64,000 nucleotides of DNA, taken from contig NZ_JAODVR010000001.1 in NCBI RefSeq assembly GCF_025399835.1, positions 2,852,001 to 2,916,000 of the forward strand, written 5' to 3'. A program made the translations under genes and the position numbers. The first letter of the stretch is position 1, and each line of letters opens with the position of its first letter. The DNA comes from Haloarchaeobius sp. HME9146 (GTDB lineage: Archaea; Halobacteriota; Halobacteria; Halobacteriales; Natrialbaceae). Shown one piece after another: positions 50,800 to 59,448 of this stretch. Below the pieces are notes generated by a model. The model worked only from the letters and a program-made list of their open reading frames with translations, ran no database searches and was not told the DNA's origin.

Positions 50800-52716
50800 G
50801 TGTCATCGACGACCTCACGCACCGACTCTCTCCACGTTGCGCTCGCCGTGGCGGCCCTCGTCGTCGTCGCAGTCGCGACGTTCGAACAGACCGTCTCGCG
50901 AATCTACCTCCTCAACTTCTCGATCGGCGGACCGAACGCGACCGCCCTGCTGATGTTCCTGCTGGCGAGCGCGTGGGTACTCCCCCTCGTCGGCATGGCG
51001 GGTGCCCGTCGCGACAAGCTGCTCGCGGCCGGGTCGCTGGCCATCCCTGTCCTGCTTGCAGTCTCGATGCTCACGCCGCCTTCCCAGGCGGTCCTCGCGA
51101 CGCTAGGCGTCCAGCTCGTCGTGCTTCCACTGTTCGTCCTCGCGCTCCGACGCTCGCCGACGAGCGTGGCTCCCGGGGCAGCGACCGGGCTGCTCGCGCT
51201 GGTCGCGGTCAGGAGCGCGCTCGACCTGGCACCGCTGTACGCGACGACCATCGGGAAGGGGCTGCTGCTCATCACTGGCGTCCTCGTCGGCGCGTCGACC
51301 CTCTGGATAGTCAGGGGTGACCTGCCGACCCAGTCCGTGGACGTCACGCCGCTGGCGCTGTTCGTGTTCGTCGAAGCCGCGTTCCTGGGCGCGCCAGCCG
51401 TCCTCGCGACGTGGCACCTCCGGTCGTACGAACTCACCGCCGGTGCCGCCGTGGCCGGTCTCGTGGTCGGCGTCGGCTATCTCGCCGTCAGGGGCGTGCC
51501 CGACCGGACGACCGCCCCCGTGCTGAGTGGGCTGTTCCTGCTCTCGCTGGCCGACCTCATCTGGTTCGACCTGCTCGGGTCGGTCGCCGCGTTGCCCGCG
51601 CAGGCGCTCGCGGTCGGCCTTCTCGCACAAGGTGTAGCTGGGGCTCGAGCGTCCTCTCGGGGGTGGCTGGCGACCCTCGGATTGCAGGTGCTGGCGGTCG
51701 TCGTGTTGTTCCTGCATGTCTCCGCACTCAATGCGGAGTACATGCCCGGGCCGGTGTTCGCACTGACCCACGACCGGGCTGCACACTTCCTGTTCGTGCT
51801 GGGCGCGCTACTCCCGGTGTCCGTCCTCGCCCAGGGGCTCCGCGTGGACCACGGGCCCGGAACCACCGACAGCAGGCGAGAACCGACGCCCGACCCCGCC
51901 CGGCGGTCGGCCATGAGCGCCGTCGGGGCGGCCGCACTGGGGGCCGGGACGCTCGCGCTCCCCAGCACGCTCGGGACCGCCAGCGAACCCGACGGGACCG
52001 AACTGACCGCGATGACCTACAACGTCCACCAGTTCCTGGCGGGCGAGCGCGGCGAGTACAACCTCGACGAAGTGCTGTCGGTCATCGAAGAGAGTGGTGC
52101 CCACGTCGTCGGTCTGCAGGAGTCCGAAGGCAACCGGATCACCTCCGGGAACGTCCATGGCGTCCGCTGGCTGGCGGAGGAACTCGGCTATCACTACCAC
52201 TACGGCGCGCCGACCTCGGCGGCGAGTTACGGCGTCGCGATTCTGTCGGCCTGGCCGGTCACGGAGAGCGAACTCGTCTCGCTGCCGACGTACCAGTCGC
52301 CGCCCCGGCTCGCACTCCGGGTGATGCTCGACACGCCGGCAGGGGAACTCCCGGTCGTCGTGACCCACCTCCAGACCCAGCAGGAGGGGACGCCCGAGGC
52401 CATCGAGATGCAGGGCGAGGAAGCGCGAGCGGTGGTCGACCTCGCGGGGTCGGACGAGGAGACCATCGTCCTCGGCGACTTCAACGTCGAACCGCAGAAC
52501 GACCCTGCCTACACCGTCATGGCCGAGTCGTTCACCGACGCGTGGGTAGCAGCCGGAAAGCCCGAGGAGGGCGGTGGAACGTGGCCGGCAGCCGACCCGA
52601 CCATGCGCATCGACTACGTCTGGACGGCCAACGGCTGGTCCGTCACCGAGGCTGGAGTCCACGGCGACGGTGAGGACTCGGACCACCGCGCCGTGATGGC
52701 GACCCTCCGGCGCTGA
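50800..52716 (+). CDS. Polytopic membrane protein fused to an EEP-type endonuclease/phosphatase domain
   Basis: 638 residues from a GTG at 50800; the frame opens earlier at 50728, but residues before the GTG are basic and unlikely. The first 340 residues contain about ten membrane helices. A linker with Arg pair (PARRSAMSAVGAAALGAGT) then leads to an EEP domain near residue 395 (MTYNVHQFL, VVGLQESEGN, VLGDFNVEPQNDP, RIDYVWTANGW, SDHRAVMATL), with the Asn, Glu, Asp and His of the catalytic site. The EEP domain is likely on the outer face of the cell, where it could cleave DNA, RNA or phospholipid headgroups. Confidence 0.84.
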   Translation: MSSTTSRTDSLHVALAVAALVVVAVATFEQTVSRIYLLNFSIGGPNATALLMFLLASAWVLPLVGMAGARRDKLLAAGSLAIPVLLAVSMLTPPSQAVLATLGVQLVVLPLFVLALRRSPTSVAPGAATGLLALVAVRSALDLAPLYATTIGKGLLLITGVLVGASTLWIVRGDLPTQSVDVTPLALFVFVEAAFLGAPAVLATWHLRSYELTAGAAVAGLVVGVGYLAVRGVPDRTTAPVLSGLFLLSLADLIWFDLLGSVAALPAQALAVGLLAQGVAGARASSRGWLATLGLQVLAVVVLFLHVSALNAEYMPGPVFALTHDRAAHFLFVLGALLPVSVLAQGLRVDHGPGTTDSRREPTPDPARRSAMSAVGAAALGAGTLALPSTLGTASEPDGTELTAMTYNVHQFLAGERGEYNLDEVLSVIEESGAHVVGLQESEGNRITSGNVHGVRWLAEELGYHYHYGAPTSAASYGVAILSAWPVTESELVSLPTYQSPPRLALRVMLDTPAGELPVVVTHLQTQQEGTPEAIEMQGEEARAVVDLAGSDEETIVLGDFNVEPQNDPAYTVMAESFTDAWVAAGKPEEGGGTWPAADPTMRIDYVWTANGWSVTEAGVHGDGEDSDHRAVMATLRR

Positions 52717-52783
52717 CCCGCTGATAAAGACCCCCACCCATCCGTCTGAATCCTTAGGTGATTAGCGTGTGAGCTAGTGGCAT

Positions 52784-53881
52784 ATGCAGATAACCGGCGT
52801 CACCCAGCACCACCTGAGCCACCCGCTCGACGGGTCGTTCCAGCCCACGTGGATTCCGGGCTACCCGCAGTCGAGCCACGAGGTTGAACTGTTCGAGATA
52901 CGAACCGACGAGGGATTCACGGGGATTACGGCCAGTCCGAGCTTCGCCGGCGGCCTGGAGTACGAGACACCGCTGTCGCTCTTTCTCACGGGGGAGGACC
53001 CCCACGACGTGGACGCGATTCGACGCAAGCTGGAGAGTATCGACCTCATCGGGCCCCGACCGTGGCACATCGAACTCGCGCTGTGGGACATCATCGGGAA
53101 GACGGCCGGGAAGCCGGTGTACGAGATTCTCGGCGGGAGCGACGACCCGATTCCCTGCTACGCCAGCACGGGTGAGGTGCAGGACGCCGACGCACGCATC
53201 GAGTACATCCAGGACCGGGTCGACGAGGGCTTTCAGGCGGTGAAGCTCCGGGTGACCAGACCCGACGACATCGACATCGTCCGGGAGATTCGCGACGCCT
53301 TCCCGGACCTGCCCCTGATGGTCGACGCCAACAAGGGCTGGTCGGTCCGCATCATGCAGGAGGAAGAACGCTGGTCGTACAAGGACGCCCTGCGATTTGC
53401 CCGAGACCTGGAGGGTGTGGGCGGCATCGAATGGCTGGAGGAGCCACTTCCCCGGCACGAGTACGACAACTACGCCCGGCTCCGCGAGGCGACGACGGTT
53501 CCCATCGCGGGCGGCGAGTTCAACAACGGGCTGCACCACTTCCACGAGTTCCTCGACCGCGGGGCGCTCGATGTGGTCCAGCCCGACGCGGCCCTGGCGA
53601 CCGGGATTCAGGGTGGCGTGAACGTCGCCGCGAGAGCCGCAGACCACGGTGTCGAGTTCGTCCCCCACACGTGGACGAACGGCATCGGCTTCGCGGCGAA
53701 CCTCCACGTGATGGCCGTCGCGGGCTCGCCGTGGTGCGAGTTCCCGATGGAGCCACCGTGGGATTGCGAGGCGCGTGACTTCCTCCTCGAGGAGACCCTC
53801 GACCACGAGGATGGGTACGTGACGCCGCCCGATGAGCCGGGCCTTGGCATCACGCTCGACCGGGAGGTGCTACCGGAATGA
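52784..53881 (+). CDS. Mandelate racemase/muconate lactonizing (enolase) superfamily enzyme
   Basis: 365 residues. The enolase-superfamily (alpha/beta)7-beta barrel is shown by KLRV near residue 152 (the Lys of the base pair), and three metal ligands: Asp in LMVDANKGW near 179, Glu in WLEEPLPRHE near 217, and Glu in AGGEFNNG near 243. A histidine in PHTWTNG near 295 is the second base, so a dehydratase or racemase of the MR group is likely, acting on a sugar acid. Its stop overlaps the start of the aldehyde dehydrogenase gene. The neighbouring oxidoreductases support a sugar-acid degradation pathway. Which sugar is not decided. Confidence 0.87.
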   Translation: MQITGVTQHHLSHPLDGSFQPTWIPGYPQSSHEVELFEIRTDEGFTGITASPSFAGGLEYETPLSLFLTGEDPHDVDAIRRKLESIDLIGPRPWHIELALWDIIGKTAGKPVYEILGGSDDPIPCYASTGEVQDADARIEYIQDRVDEGFQAVKLRVTRPDDIDIVREIRDAFPDLPLMVDANKGWSVRIMQEEERWSYKDALRFARDLEGVGGIEWLEEPLPRHEYDNYARLREATTVPIAGGEFNNGLHHFHEFLDRGALDVVQPDAALATGIQGGVNVAARAADHGVEFVPHTWTNGIGFAANLHVMAVAGSPWCEFPMEPPWDCEARDFLLEETLDHEDGYVTPPDEPGLGITLDREVLPE

Positions 53882-55395
53882 GCCTGCCCGAAGACGTTCT
53901 GGAGAAGCACCGGAGCGTCGCCGCAGAGGCGATTCCCGAAGAGGAGTACGGCCACCTCATCGGTGGCGAGTGGGTCGCGAGCGAATCGGGTGAGACGACC
54001 GCGACGACCGACGCGACCACCGGCGAGGAACTCGCGCGCTTCCAGCAGGGCTCAAGAGAAGATGTCGACCGCGCCGTGGCGGCCGCGCAGGACGCCTTCG
54101 AGGGCTCGTGGGGCGAGAAGACGCCCCAGCAGCGCGCCGAGTTGCTCCACGAAATCGCCGACGAACTCGAAGCTCAGAAGACCCGAATCGCCCGGCTGGA
54201 CAGTCTGGAAGTCGGAAAGCCGAACAAGCACTCGCTGTTCGTCGACACGACCATCCTCATTGACCAGTTCCGGCACTTCGCGAGCCTCGCCCGGACCGCC
54301 GACGAGGGCCGGGTCCCGCCGTCGGGCGACGACAAGCTCATCCACACGCGACAGGAGCCCTACGGTGTCGTCGGCTGCATCAGCGCGTGGAACTTCCCCG
54401 CGATGTTCGTCGCCTGGAAGCTCGGGCCCGCCCTCGCCGCGGGCAACAGCGTCGTCTACAAGCCGTCCTCGCGGGCGGTGCTCTCGACGCTGGAGATCGC
54501 GAAGATAGTCGACCGAATCCTTCCGCCGGGCGCGCTGAACGTGGTGACTGGTGCCGGGAGCGTGGTCGGCGACGCCATCACCGGCCACGAGGGCGTCGGG
54601 AAGGTGAGCTTGACCGGCGGGACCGGCGCGGGGCAGGCCGCGATGCGGAACGCGGCCGAGCACATCCACCCTGTGTCGCTCGAACTCGGTGGGAAGAGCC
54701 CGAACATCGTCTTCCCCGACGCCGACCTCGACGAGGCCGTCGAGGGGACGCTCGTGAGCATCTTCTTCAACCAGGGCCAGCAGTGTACCGCCGGCTCGCG
54801 GCTGTTCCTCCACGAGGACGTCAAAGACGAGTTCATGGAGCGGTTCGTGGGCCGCGTGGAGGAGTTGAACGTCGGGGACCCACTTTCGCCCCTGACAGAC
54901 ATCGGGCCGATGGTGGACTTCGACCACCAGGCCGAGGTGCAGGACCACGTCGAGACCGCGAAGGCTGCAAGTGCGAGTGTGCTGCTGGAGAAGCCGGTTC
55001 CCGAGGAGCTGGCGGACGCGCCGTTCGTCCCCCCAGTCGTTTTCGGTGACGTTGCCGACGATTCCCGATTATCCTGCGACGAGGTGTTCGGGCCGGTACT
55101 CGCGGTGTTCGAGTTCGAGAGTACGGGTGAGGTGGTCGAACGCGCCAACGACACCGAGTACGGCCTCGCAGCGGGCGTCTGGACTACAGACCTGAACACG
55201 GCCCACGAGGTCTCGCGCGACCTCGAAGCAGGGATGGTCTGGGTGAACACCTACAATGACATGTTCGAGCCCGCGCCCTACGGCGGGTACAAGCAGTCCG
55301 GTATCGGTCGCGAGCTGGCGGTCGAGGCCATGGAAGCCTACCAGCAGACGAAGACGGTGAAGATGAGCTTCGGCGACATCCCGAACCTGGGCTGA
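53878..55395 (+). CDS. Aldehyde dehydrogenase, NAD(P)-dependent
   Basis: 505 residues. The stop of the preceding gene and the ATG overlap (ATGA). The family landmarks are clear: WNFPAMFVAWKLGPALAAGN for cofactor binding, SLTGGTGAGQ, LELGGKSPNIVF with the catalytic Glu, FFNQGQQCTAGSR with the nucleophilic Cys near residue 302, and EVFGPVLAVFEF. It oxidises an aldehyde to an acid in the cytosol. Given the dehydratase before it, an aldehyde such as alpha-ketoglutarate semialdehyde, glycolaldehyde or lactaldehyde is possible; none is shown. Translational coupling with the dehydratase gene is strong evidence of one pathway. Confidence 0.92.
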   Translation: MSLPEDVLEKHRSVAAEAIPEEEYGHLIGGEWVASESGETTATTDATTGEELARFQQGSREDVDRAVAAAQDAFEGSWGEKTPQQRAELLHEIADELEAQKTRIARLDSLEVGKPNKHSLFVDTTILIDQFRHFASLARTADEGRVPPSGDDKLIHTRQEPYGVVGCISAWNFPAMFVAWKLGPALAAGNSVVYKPSSRAVLSTLEIAKIVDRILPPGALNVVTGAGSVVGDAITGHEGVGKVSLTGGTGAGQAAMRNAAEHIHPVSLELGGKSPNIVFPDADLDEAVEGTLVSIFFNQGQQCTAGSRLFLHEDVKDEFMERFVGRVEELNVGDPLSPLTDIGPMVDFDHQAEVQDHVETAKAASASVLLEKPVPEELADAPFVPPVVFGDVADDSRLSCDEVFGPVLAVFEFESTGEVVERANDTEYGLAAGVWTTDLNTAHEVSRDLEAGMVWVNTYNDMFEPAPYGGYKQSGIGRELAVEAMEAYQQTKTVKMSFGDIPNLG

Positions 55396-55440
55396 GGCTG
55401 GTTCGGGGACGAGTTTCTGCGGGTCCTGAGCTACCGCACC

Positions 55441-55480
55441 AGCCATTATTATAATATTTAATCATTAACTTTAAGCTTCT
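55441..55480 (+). promoter_or_regulatory. AT-rich promoter region of the alcohol dehydrogenase gene
   Basis: The 36-base stretch with ATTATTATAATATTTAATC and then TTAACTTTAAGC is far richer in A and T than anything around it. TTTAAGC at about 55470-55476 lies roughly 30 bases before the ATG at 55506, fitting a TATA box. The extra AT tract upstream may aid opening or bind a regulator. Confidence 0.55.
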
Positions 55481-55505
55481 ATACCCTGAAGGATTTCCCA
55501 TACAC

Positions 55506-56573
55506 ATGCGCGCAGTCGTCTTCCAGGGAACCGGTGAACCGCTGTCGGTCGAGGAGGTCGACCGACCCGAGTGTGACGAGGACGGAATCGTCGTCGAGAC
55601 CGAGGCCTGCGGGGTGTGCCGGAGCGACTGGCACGCCTGGCAGGGCGACTGGCAGTGGATCGGGATGATGCCCACACCGGGGCTCGTCTTCGGCCACGAA
55701 CCCGCCGGGACCGTCGTCGAGGTCGGCGAGAACGTCGACCGGTTCCGCCCCGGCGACCGCGTCACCAACCCCTTCAACCTCGGCTGTGGCTCGTGTCACC
55801 ACTGTCGCGGCGGCCGCGGGAACATCTGTGAGCGCTCGGTCCCGATGGGCTTCCTCCCCATCCAGGGCGGCGCGTTCGCGGAGTACTACCCCGTCAGGAA
55901 CGCCGACCACAACGTCGTGAAGCTGCCAGATGGGGTGGACCCTGTGGACGTGGCCGGCCTCGGCTGCCGGTTCGCGACCGCCTTCCACGGGCTGGTCCAC
56001 CGGGTCGACGTGACGCCCGGCGACTGGGTTGCGGTGCATGGCTGTGGCGGCGTCGGCCTTTCTGCTGTGCATATCGCGGATGCCCTCGGCGCGAACGTCA
56101 TCGCAGTGGACCTCGCCGAGGAGAAGCTGGACCGTGCCCGCGAACTGGGCGCGGACCGGGTCGTGGACGTCACCGAGGTCGAGGACGTGCCGCAGGCGGT
56201 GAAGAAGCACACCGAGTCGTCGAGGGGAGCCGACATCGCAGTCGACGCACTGGGCATCGCCGAGACCTGCCAGAACGCGATGAACTCGCTCGGCAAGGGT
56301 GGACAGCACCTGCAGATCGGCATGACCACCAGTGACGAAGGCGGGCAGGTGTCCCTGCCGGTGGACACGATGGTCACCGACGAGCGCGAGTTCTACGGGT
56401 CCTTCGGGACGCCCCCGAACGAGTACGACGAGATATTCCGGATGATGGAGACGGGGAAGCTGGAGCCCGGGCGAATCGTGAGCGAGCGGATTTCGCTGGA
56501 TGAGGTGCCCGGCGTTATCGAGAATCTCGGGGACTACGATACTGTGGGGATTCCGGTCTGCGATACGTTCTGA
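55506..56573 (+). CDS. Zinc-dependent alcohol dehydrogenase (MDR family)
   Basis: 355 residues. The catalytic zinc site is visible in ACGVCRSDWHAW (Cys) and FGHEPAG (His-Glu). A structural zinc lobe with four cysteines (GCGSCHHCRGGRGNICERS) is present. The Rossmann glycines GCGGVGLSAVHIADALG near residue 183 bind NAD(P). It acts on an alcohol or sugar alcohol, most likely in the same catabolic module as the dehydratase and aldehyde dehydrogenase, but it has its own AT-rich promoter. Typical length and motifs; the substrate is not shown. Confidence 0.92.
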   Translation: MRAVVFQGTGEPLSVEEVDRPECDEDGIVVETEACGVCRSDWHAWQGDWQWIGMMPTPGLVFGHEPAGTVVEVGENVDRFRPGDRVTNPFNLGCGSCHHCRGGRGNICERSVPMGFLPIQGGAFAEYYPVRNADHNVVKLPDGVDPVDVAGLGCRFATAFHGLVHRVDVTPGDWVAVHGCGGVGLSAVHIADALGANVIAVDLAEEKLDRARELGADRVVDVTEVEDVPQAVKKHTESSRGADIAVDALGIAETCQNAMNSLGKGGQHLQIGMTTSDEGGQVSLPVDTMVTDEREFYGSFGTPPNEYDEIFRMMETGKLEPGRIVSERISLDEVPGVIENLGDYDTVGIPVCDTF

Positions 56574-56654
56574 GAACTGGTTGACTCTGCAGGCCGAGAA
56601 TCGACCGGGACCCTGTAGAAAAGAACGGTGTCCGCTGGCGCTCTGGACGTCTCC

Positions 56655-57224
56655 TCAGTGGCCACCCCCGCCCTCGTGGCAGAACTCCTCGCCTGAGAAC
56701 TGCTCGCGTGGATTGGTGTGGTGGAAGACGCCCTCTGGATTGTTGGTATGGACCCATGCGTGGAGCGCCCATAGATAGTCGAATGGAACCTTCGATGGTG
56801 CCTCTAGTATCCCCCACTCCTCCCTGCCATCGTCGTAGTCGAAGTAGCTGGGTGGCTCCTCACTGTACGGACCAGCCTTCGGCACGAGAAATTCGACCGC
56901 CCCGAGTACGAGTTCGCCCTCGTCGTCTTCGCCGTACGCGAGGACCTGTGCAGCCGTCCGTTCGGTCGTGCCGAGGAGACCCGGGTTCAGGTAGTGATAC
57001 CCCATCCCGCACACCGGATGGTCTGTTGCCAGATACCCATCCGCAAGTGCATTGGCGGGGTCGTTGTACTCGGCGGTCGCCGACCGCACCTCGGCGAGTT
57101 CCCACTGCAGGTTTCCAGGGCCAGCCGCTCCAGTCCCGGCGAGGGCGATACTACCGATGATTCCGGTCCCGATAGTTCTCAATACTGTTCGACGCCTCGT
57201 TTGCTTCTCTTCGGACATGGTCAT
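56655..57224 (-). CDS. Tat-exported His-rich protein of unknown function
   Basis: 189 residues from the ATG at 57224 (an ATG two codons later is possible). The N-terminus has the Tat motif TRRRTVLRTIGTGIIGS. The mature part contains HPVCGMGYHYLNPGLLG, VLGAVEFLVPKAG and LHAWVHTNNPEGVFHHTNP, conserved features of a bacterial and archaeal exported family of unknown function. The His, Cys and acidic clusters, including the C-terminal EEFCHEGGGGH, suggest metal binding, perhaps copper. It is convergent with the alcohol dehydrogenase gene. No partner gene is nearby. Confidence 0.8.
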   Translation of the reverse strand: MTMSEEKQTRRRTVLRTIGTGIIGSIALAGTGAAGPGNLQWELAEVRSATAEYNDPANALADGYLATDHPVCGMGYHYLNPGLLGTTERTAAQVLAYGEDDEGELVLGAVEFLVPKAGPYSEEPPSYFDYDDGREEWGILEAPSKVPFDYLWALHAWVHTNNPEGVFHHTNPREQFSGEEFCHEGGGGH

Positions 57225-57521
57225 GTGTCTCCGTGATTCCCAACCCCCCACGACACTGGGCGACCCGCGGCCGTGGTAGAGTGATGGCATTTCGGCGGCT
57301 GACAGCATAGTTATCAGTACGATACCTCCATCGTCACGGCCGCCGATGGACGCCACAGGACAGAGGAACGATTCACAGACGTCGAAGTTGTCAGGTTACG
57401 ATAATCGCGTAAGCACCAGTTATCGGGACGTGCTGTCGGGGGAGTGGTACCGACTCCGGCTGATAAAGACACGACTCCATCCGGCGGAACGAGTAAGCCA
57501 CCACAGAGAGAAGACACCCAC
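57225..57521. other. Gene-free stretch between two divergent genes
   Basis: 297 bases with no acceptable gene. It holds the two promoters. A dyad GGAGTGGTACCGACTCC at 57441-57457 has the same plan as a site before the PrkA operon, and CTGATAAAGAC at about 57460 may be a TATA-like box for the gene at 57522. Nothing else is seen. Confidence 0.5.
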
Positions 57522-57953
57522 ATGACAATCGCGATGCCCAGCGAGGCGGGCGCATGGATCGACGCGTGGCAGGACAAGCTCAACGAGTCCGAGAAGTACA
57601 GCGAGGTCGGCGCGGGCTGGGGCGTCGGCTTCAACGGCTCGTTCCTGTTCGTCATCGAGCCCGACACGCTGTACGACGGCGAGCCCGTCATCCTGTACGT
57701 CGACCTCGAAGACGGCGAGTGCACCGAGGCGAAGCAGGTCGACAGTGAGGACGACGTGGACTGGGGCTTCGCCTTCAGGGGCAGCTACTCCGACTGGAAG
57801 GAGCTGGTCCACGGCGACCTCGACGCCATCGAGGGCATGATGGGCGGGCGGTTCGACCTCGACGGTGACATGCAGAAGGTGCTGCAGTACTCCAACGCGG
57901 CGGTCGTGATGACCGAGAACGCCTCCGAGATAGACACCGAGTTCGAGTACTGA
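57522..57953 (+). CDS. SCP2 sterol-carrier-like domain protein
   Basis: 143 residues from the ATG at 57522; 26 upstream residues in frame are discounted because the domain begins at IAMPSEAGAWIDAWQDKLNES. The SCP2-type fold is shown by SFLFVIEPDTLYDGEPV, WGFAFRGSYSDWKELVHGDLDAIEGMMGGRFDLDGDMQKVLQY, split by a turn; the last helix of the fold is short. Single-domain SCP2 proteins bind lipids or acyl chains and are cytosolic. An isolated copy often serves as an accessory in lipid or isoprenoid metabolism. No neighbour confirms this. Confidence 0.82.
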   Translation: MTIAMPSEAGAWIDAWQDKLNESEKYSEVGAGWGVGFNGSFLFVIEPDTLYDGEPVILYVDLEDGECTEAKQVDSEDDVDWGFAFRGSYSDWKELVHGDLDAIEGMMGGRFDLDGDMQKVLQYSNAAVVMTENASEIDTEFEY

Positions 57954-58005
57954 ACCCGGTTTTTCGACCTCGAATTTATAACCGATTGCGACGCCAGATA
58001 GAGCC

Positions 58006-58665
58006 ATGAAGTCCGTTGGGCTGCGACTCCGACCGGCCGAGGGAGCCTTCCCGGGCGTGGACGAGGCGCTCGCAGGGATTCCGGGTGTGACCCGCGAGGG
58101 CATCCAGCACCTGGAGTGGCTTGCGGACGGGACCTACGCGATGCTGTACCGCGTCTCGGGTGGCGACGAGGTGGCCATCGGAGAGGTGCTGACAGCCCAC
58201 GACGAGGTGTTGCAACACGACATGGTCTCGGCGGGGGCGGACCAGTACTACGTGTTCGTGAACGTCGCCGAGCAAGAGTCTGTCAGCGCACTGCTCCAGA
58301 TTCTCGACGAGCATCGGCTGTTGCTCGACCCGCCGCTCCGGGTGACCGACGACGGGCTCTGTGTGACCGTGGCGGGAGACGGCGACGCCCTGCAGGCCGC
58401 GTTCGCGGACGTGACCGACGTCGAGGTTCCAATCGAGGTGGAGTGGACCGGCGGGTATCGACCGGGTGAGCCCGCAGCGCTCTCGCGGCTCACCGACCGC
58501 CAGCGCGAGGCGCTGGAAGCGGCCCACAGCCTCGGGTTCTACGAAACCCCAAGGGAAGCGTCGTTCGAGGACATCGGGGAGGCACTTTCCTGCTCGCCAA
58601 GCACCGCGAACGAGCTGTTGCGCCGGGCGGAGGCGCGGGTCGTTAGTTCCCTGCTGGACGGGTGA
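58006..58665 (+). CDS. Bat-type HTH transcriptional regulator
   Basis: 219 residues. The C-terminal 55 residues carry the bat-type HTH_10 domain (LTDRQREALEAAHSLGFYE, ASFEDIGEALSCSPSTANELLRRAE). The N-terminal 150 residues form a small sensory region without cysteine pairs or a PAS motif. A TATA-like AATTTATAACC lies at 57972-57982, about 25 bases before the ATG, which suggests a leaderless message. The family includes Bat, which controls bacteriorhodopsin genes, but most members have unknown targets. Likely autoregulated or controlling nearby genes. Confidence 0.85.
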   Translation: MKSVGLRLRPAEGAFPGVDEALAGIPGVTREGIQHLEWLADGTYAMLYRVSGGDEVAIGEVLTAHDEVLQHDMVSAGADQYYVFVNVAEQESVSALLQILDEHRLLLDPPLRVTDDGLCVTVAGDGDALQAAFADVTDVEVPIEVEWTGGYRPGEPAALSRLTDRQREALEAAHSLGFYETPREASFEDIGEALSCSPSTANELLRRAEARVVSSLLDG

Positions 58666-58743
58666 ACTGCGAGCCTCGAGTCTCGGGAGTGGCGACCTGT
58701 CCCCGCGACGAGCTTTAAGCCCCTTGCGTGCCTGTCTCTAGCC

Positions 58744-59448
58744 ATGTCGGTAACCTTCGACTTCTCCGACCGCGTCGCCATCGTGACGGGAGCATCCGGG
58801 GCCCTCGGCAGTGCCGTCGTCGCCGCCTTCCGCGAGGCTGGCGCGACCGTCTGTGCCGTCGACATCGTCCCACCAAGCGACGAGAACTCGCTGCTGGAGC
58901 CGGACGACGACACACACTTCTACGAGACCGACCTGACCGACGAACTCGGCGTCGAGACGCTGGTCGACAACGTCGTCTCGGACCACGGCCGCATCGACTG
59001 CCTCTGCAACGTGGCCGGCACCTGGCGCGGCGGGAACCCCATCGATGAGACCGACCTGGCGGAGTTCGAGTTCCTCGTGAACGTCAACCTGAAGTCCGCG
59101 TTCCTCACCTCGAAGCACGCCCTGCCGCACCTCCGCGAGCGCGAGGGTGCCATCGTCTCCGTCTCGGCGCGGTCGTCACTGGAAGGCGGTGAGGGCGACG
59201 GCCCGTACCGCATCACCAAGGCGGGCATCCGTCTCCTGACCGAGACGCTCGCCGAGGAGAATCTCGGAGAAGTGCGGGCGAACTGCGTGATGCCCTCAGT
59301 GCTGGACACCCCGATGAACCGGGAGATGATGACGCCGAAGGACGAGTGGGTCGACCCGGCCGACGTGGCGCAGGTGATGCTGTTCCTCTGCTCGGACGCT
59401 GCCAGCGTGACCAGCGGGGCCGCAGTGCCGGTCTACGGCGAGGCCTGA
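58744..59448 (+). CDS. Short-chain dehydrogenase/reductase
   Basis: 234 residues. The SDR core is complete: TGASGALGSAVVAAF for the cofactor, CNVAGTWRGGNP, SVSARSSLEGGEGDGPYRITKAG with the catalytic Ser, Tyr and Lys, and NCVMPSVLDTPMN. The Asp in AVDIVPPSDE favours NAD over NADP. The last 16 bases overlap the end of the kinase gene on the other strand. The upstream HTH gene may control it, but there is a 78-base gap. The substrate is open; these enzymes commonly oxidise hydroxy-steroid, polyol or acyl substrates. Confidence 0.92.
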   Translation: MSVTFDFSDRVAIVTGASGALGSAVVAAFREAGATVCAVDIVPPSDENSLLEPDDDTHFYETDLTDELGVETLVDNVVSDHGRIDCLCNVAGTWRGGNPIDETDLAEFEFLVNVNLKSAFLTSKHALPHLREREGAIVSVSARSSLEGGEGDGPYRITKAGIRLLTETLAEENLGEVRANCVMPSVLDTPMNREMMTPKDEWVDPADVAQVMLFLCSDAASVTSGAAVPVYGEA

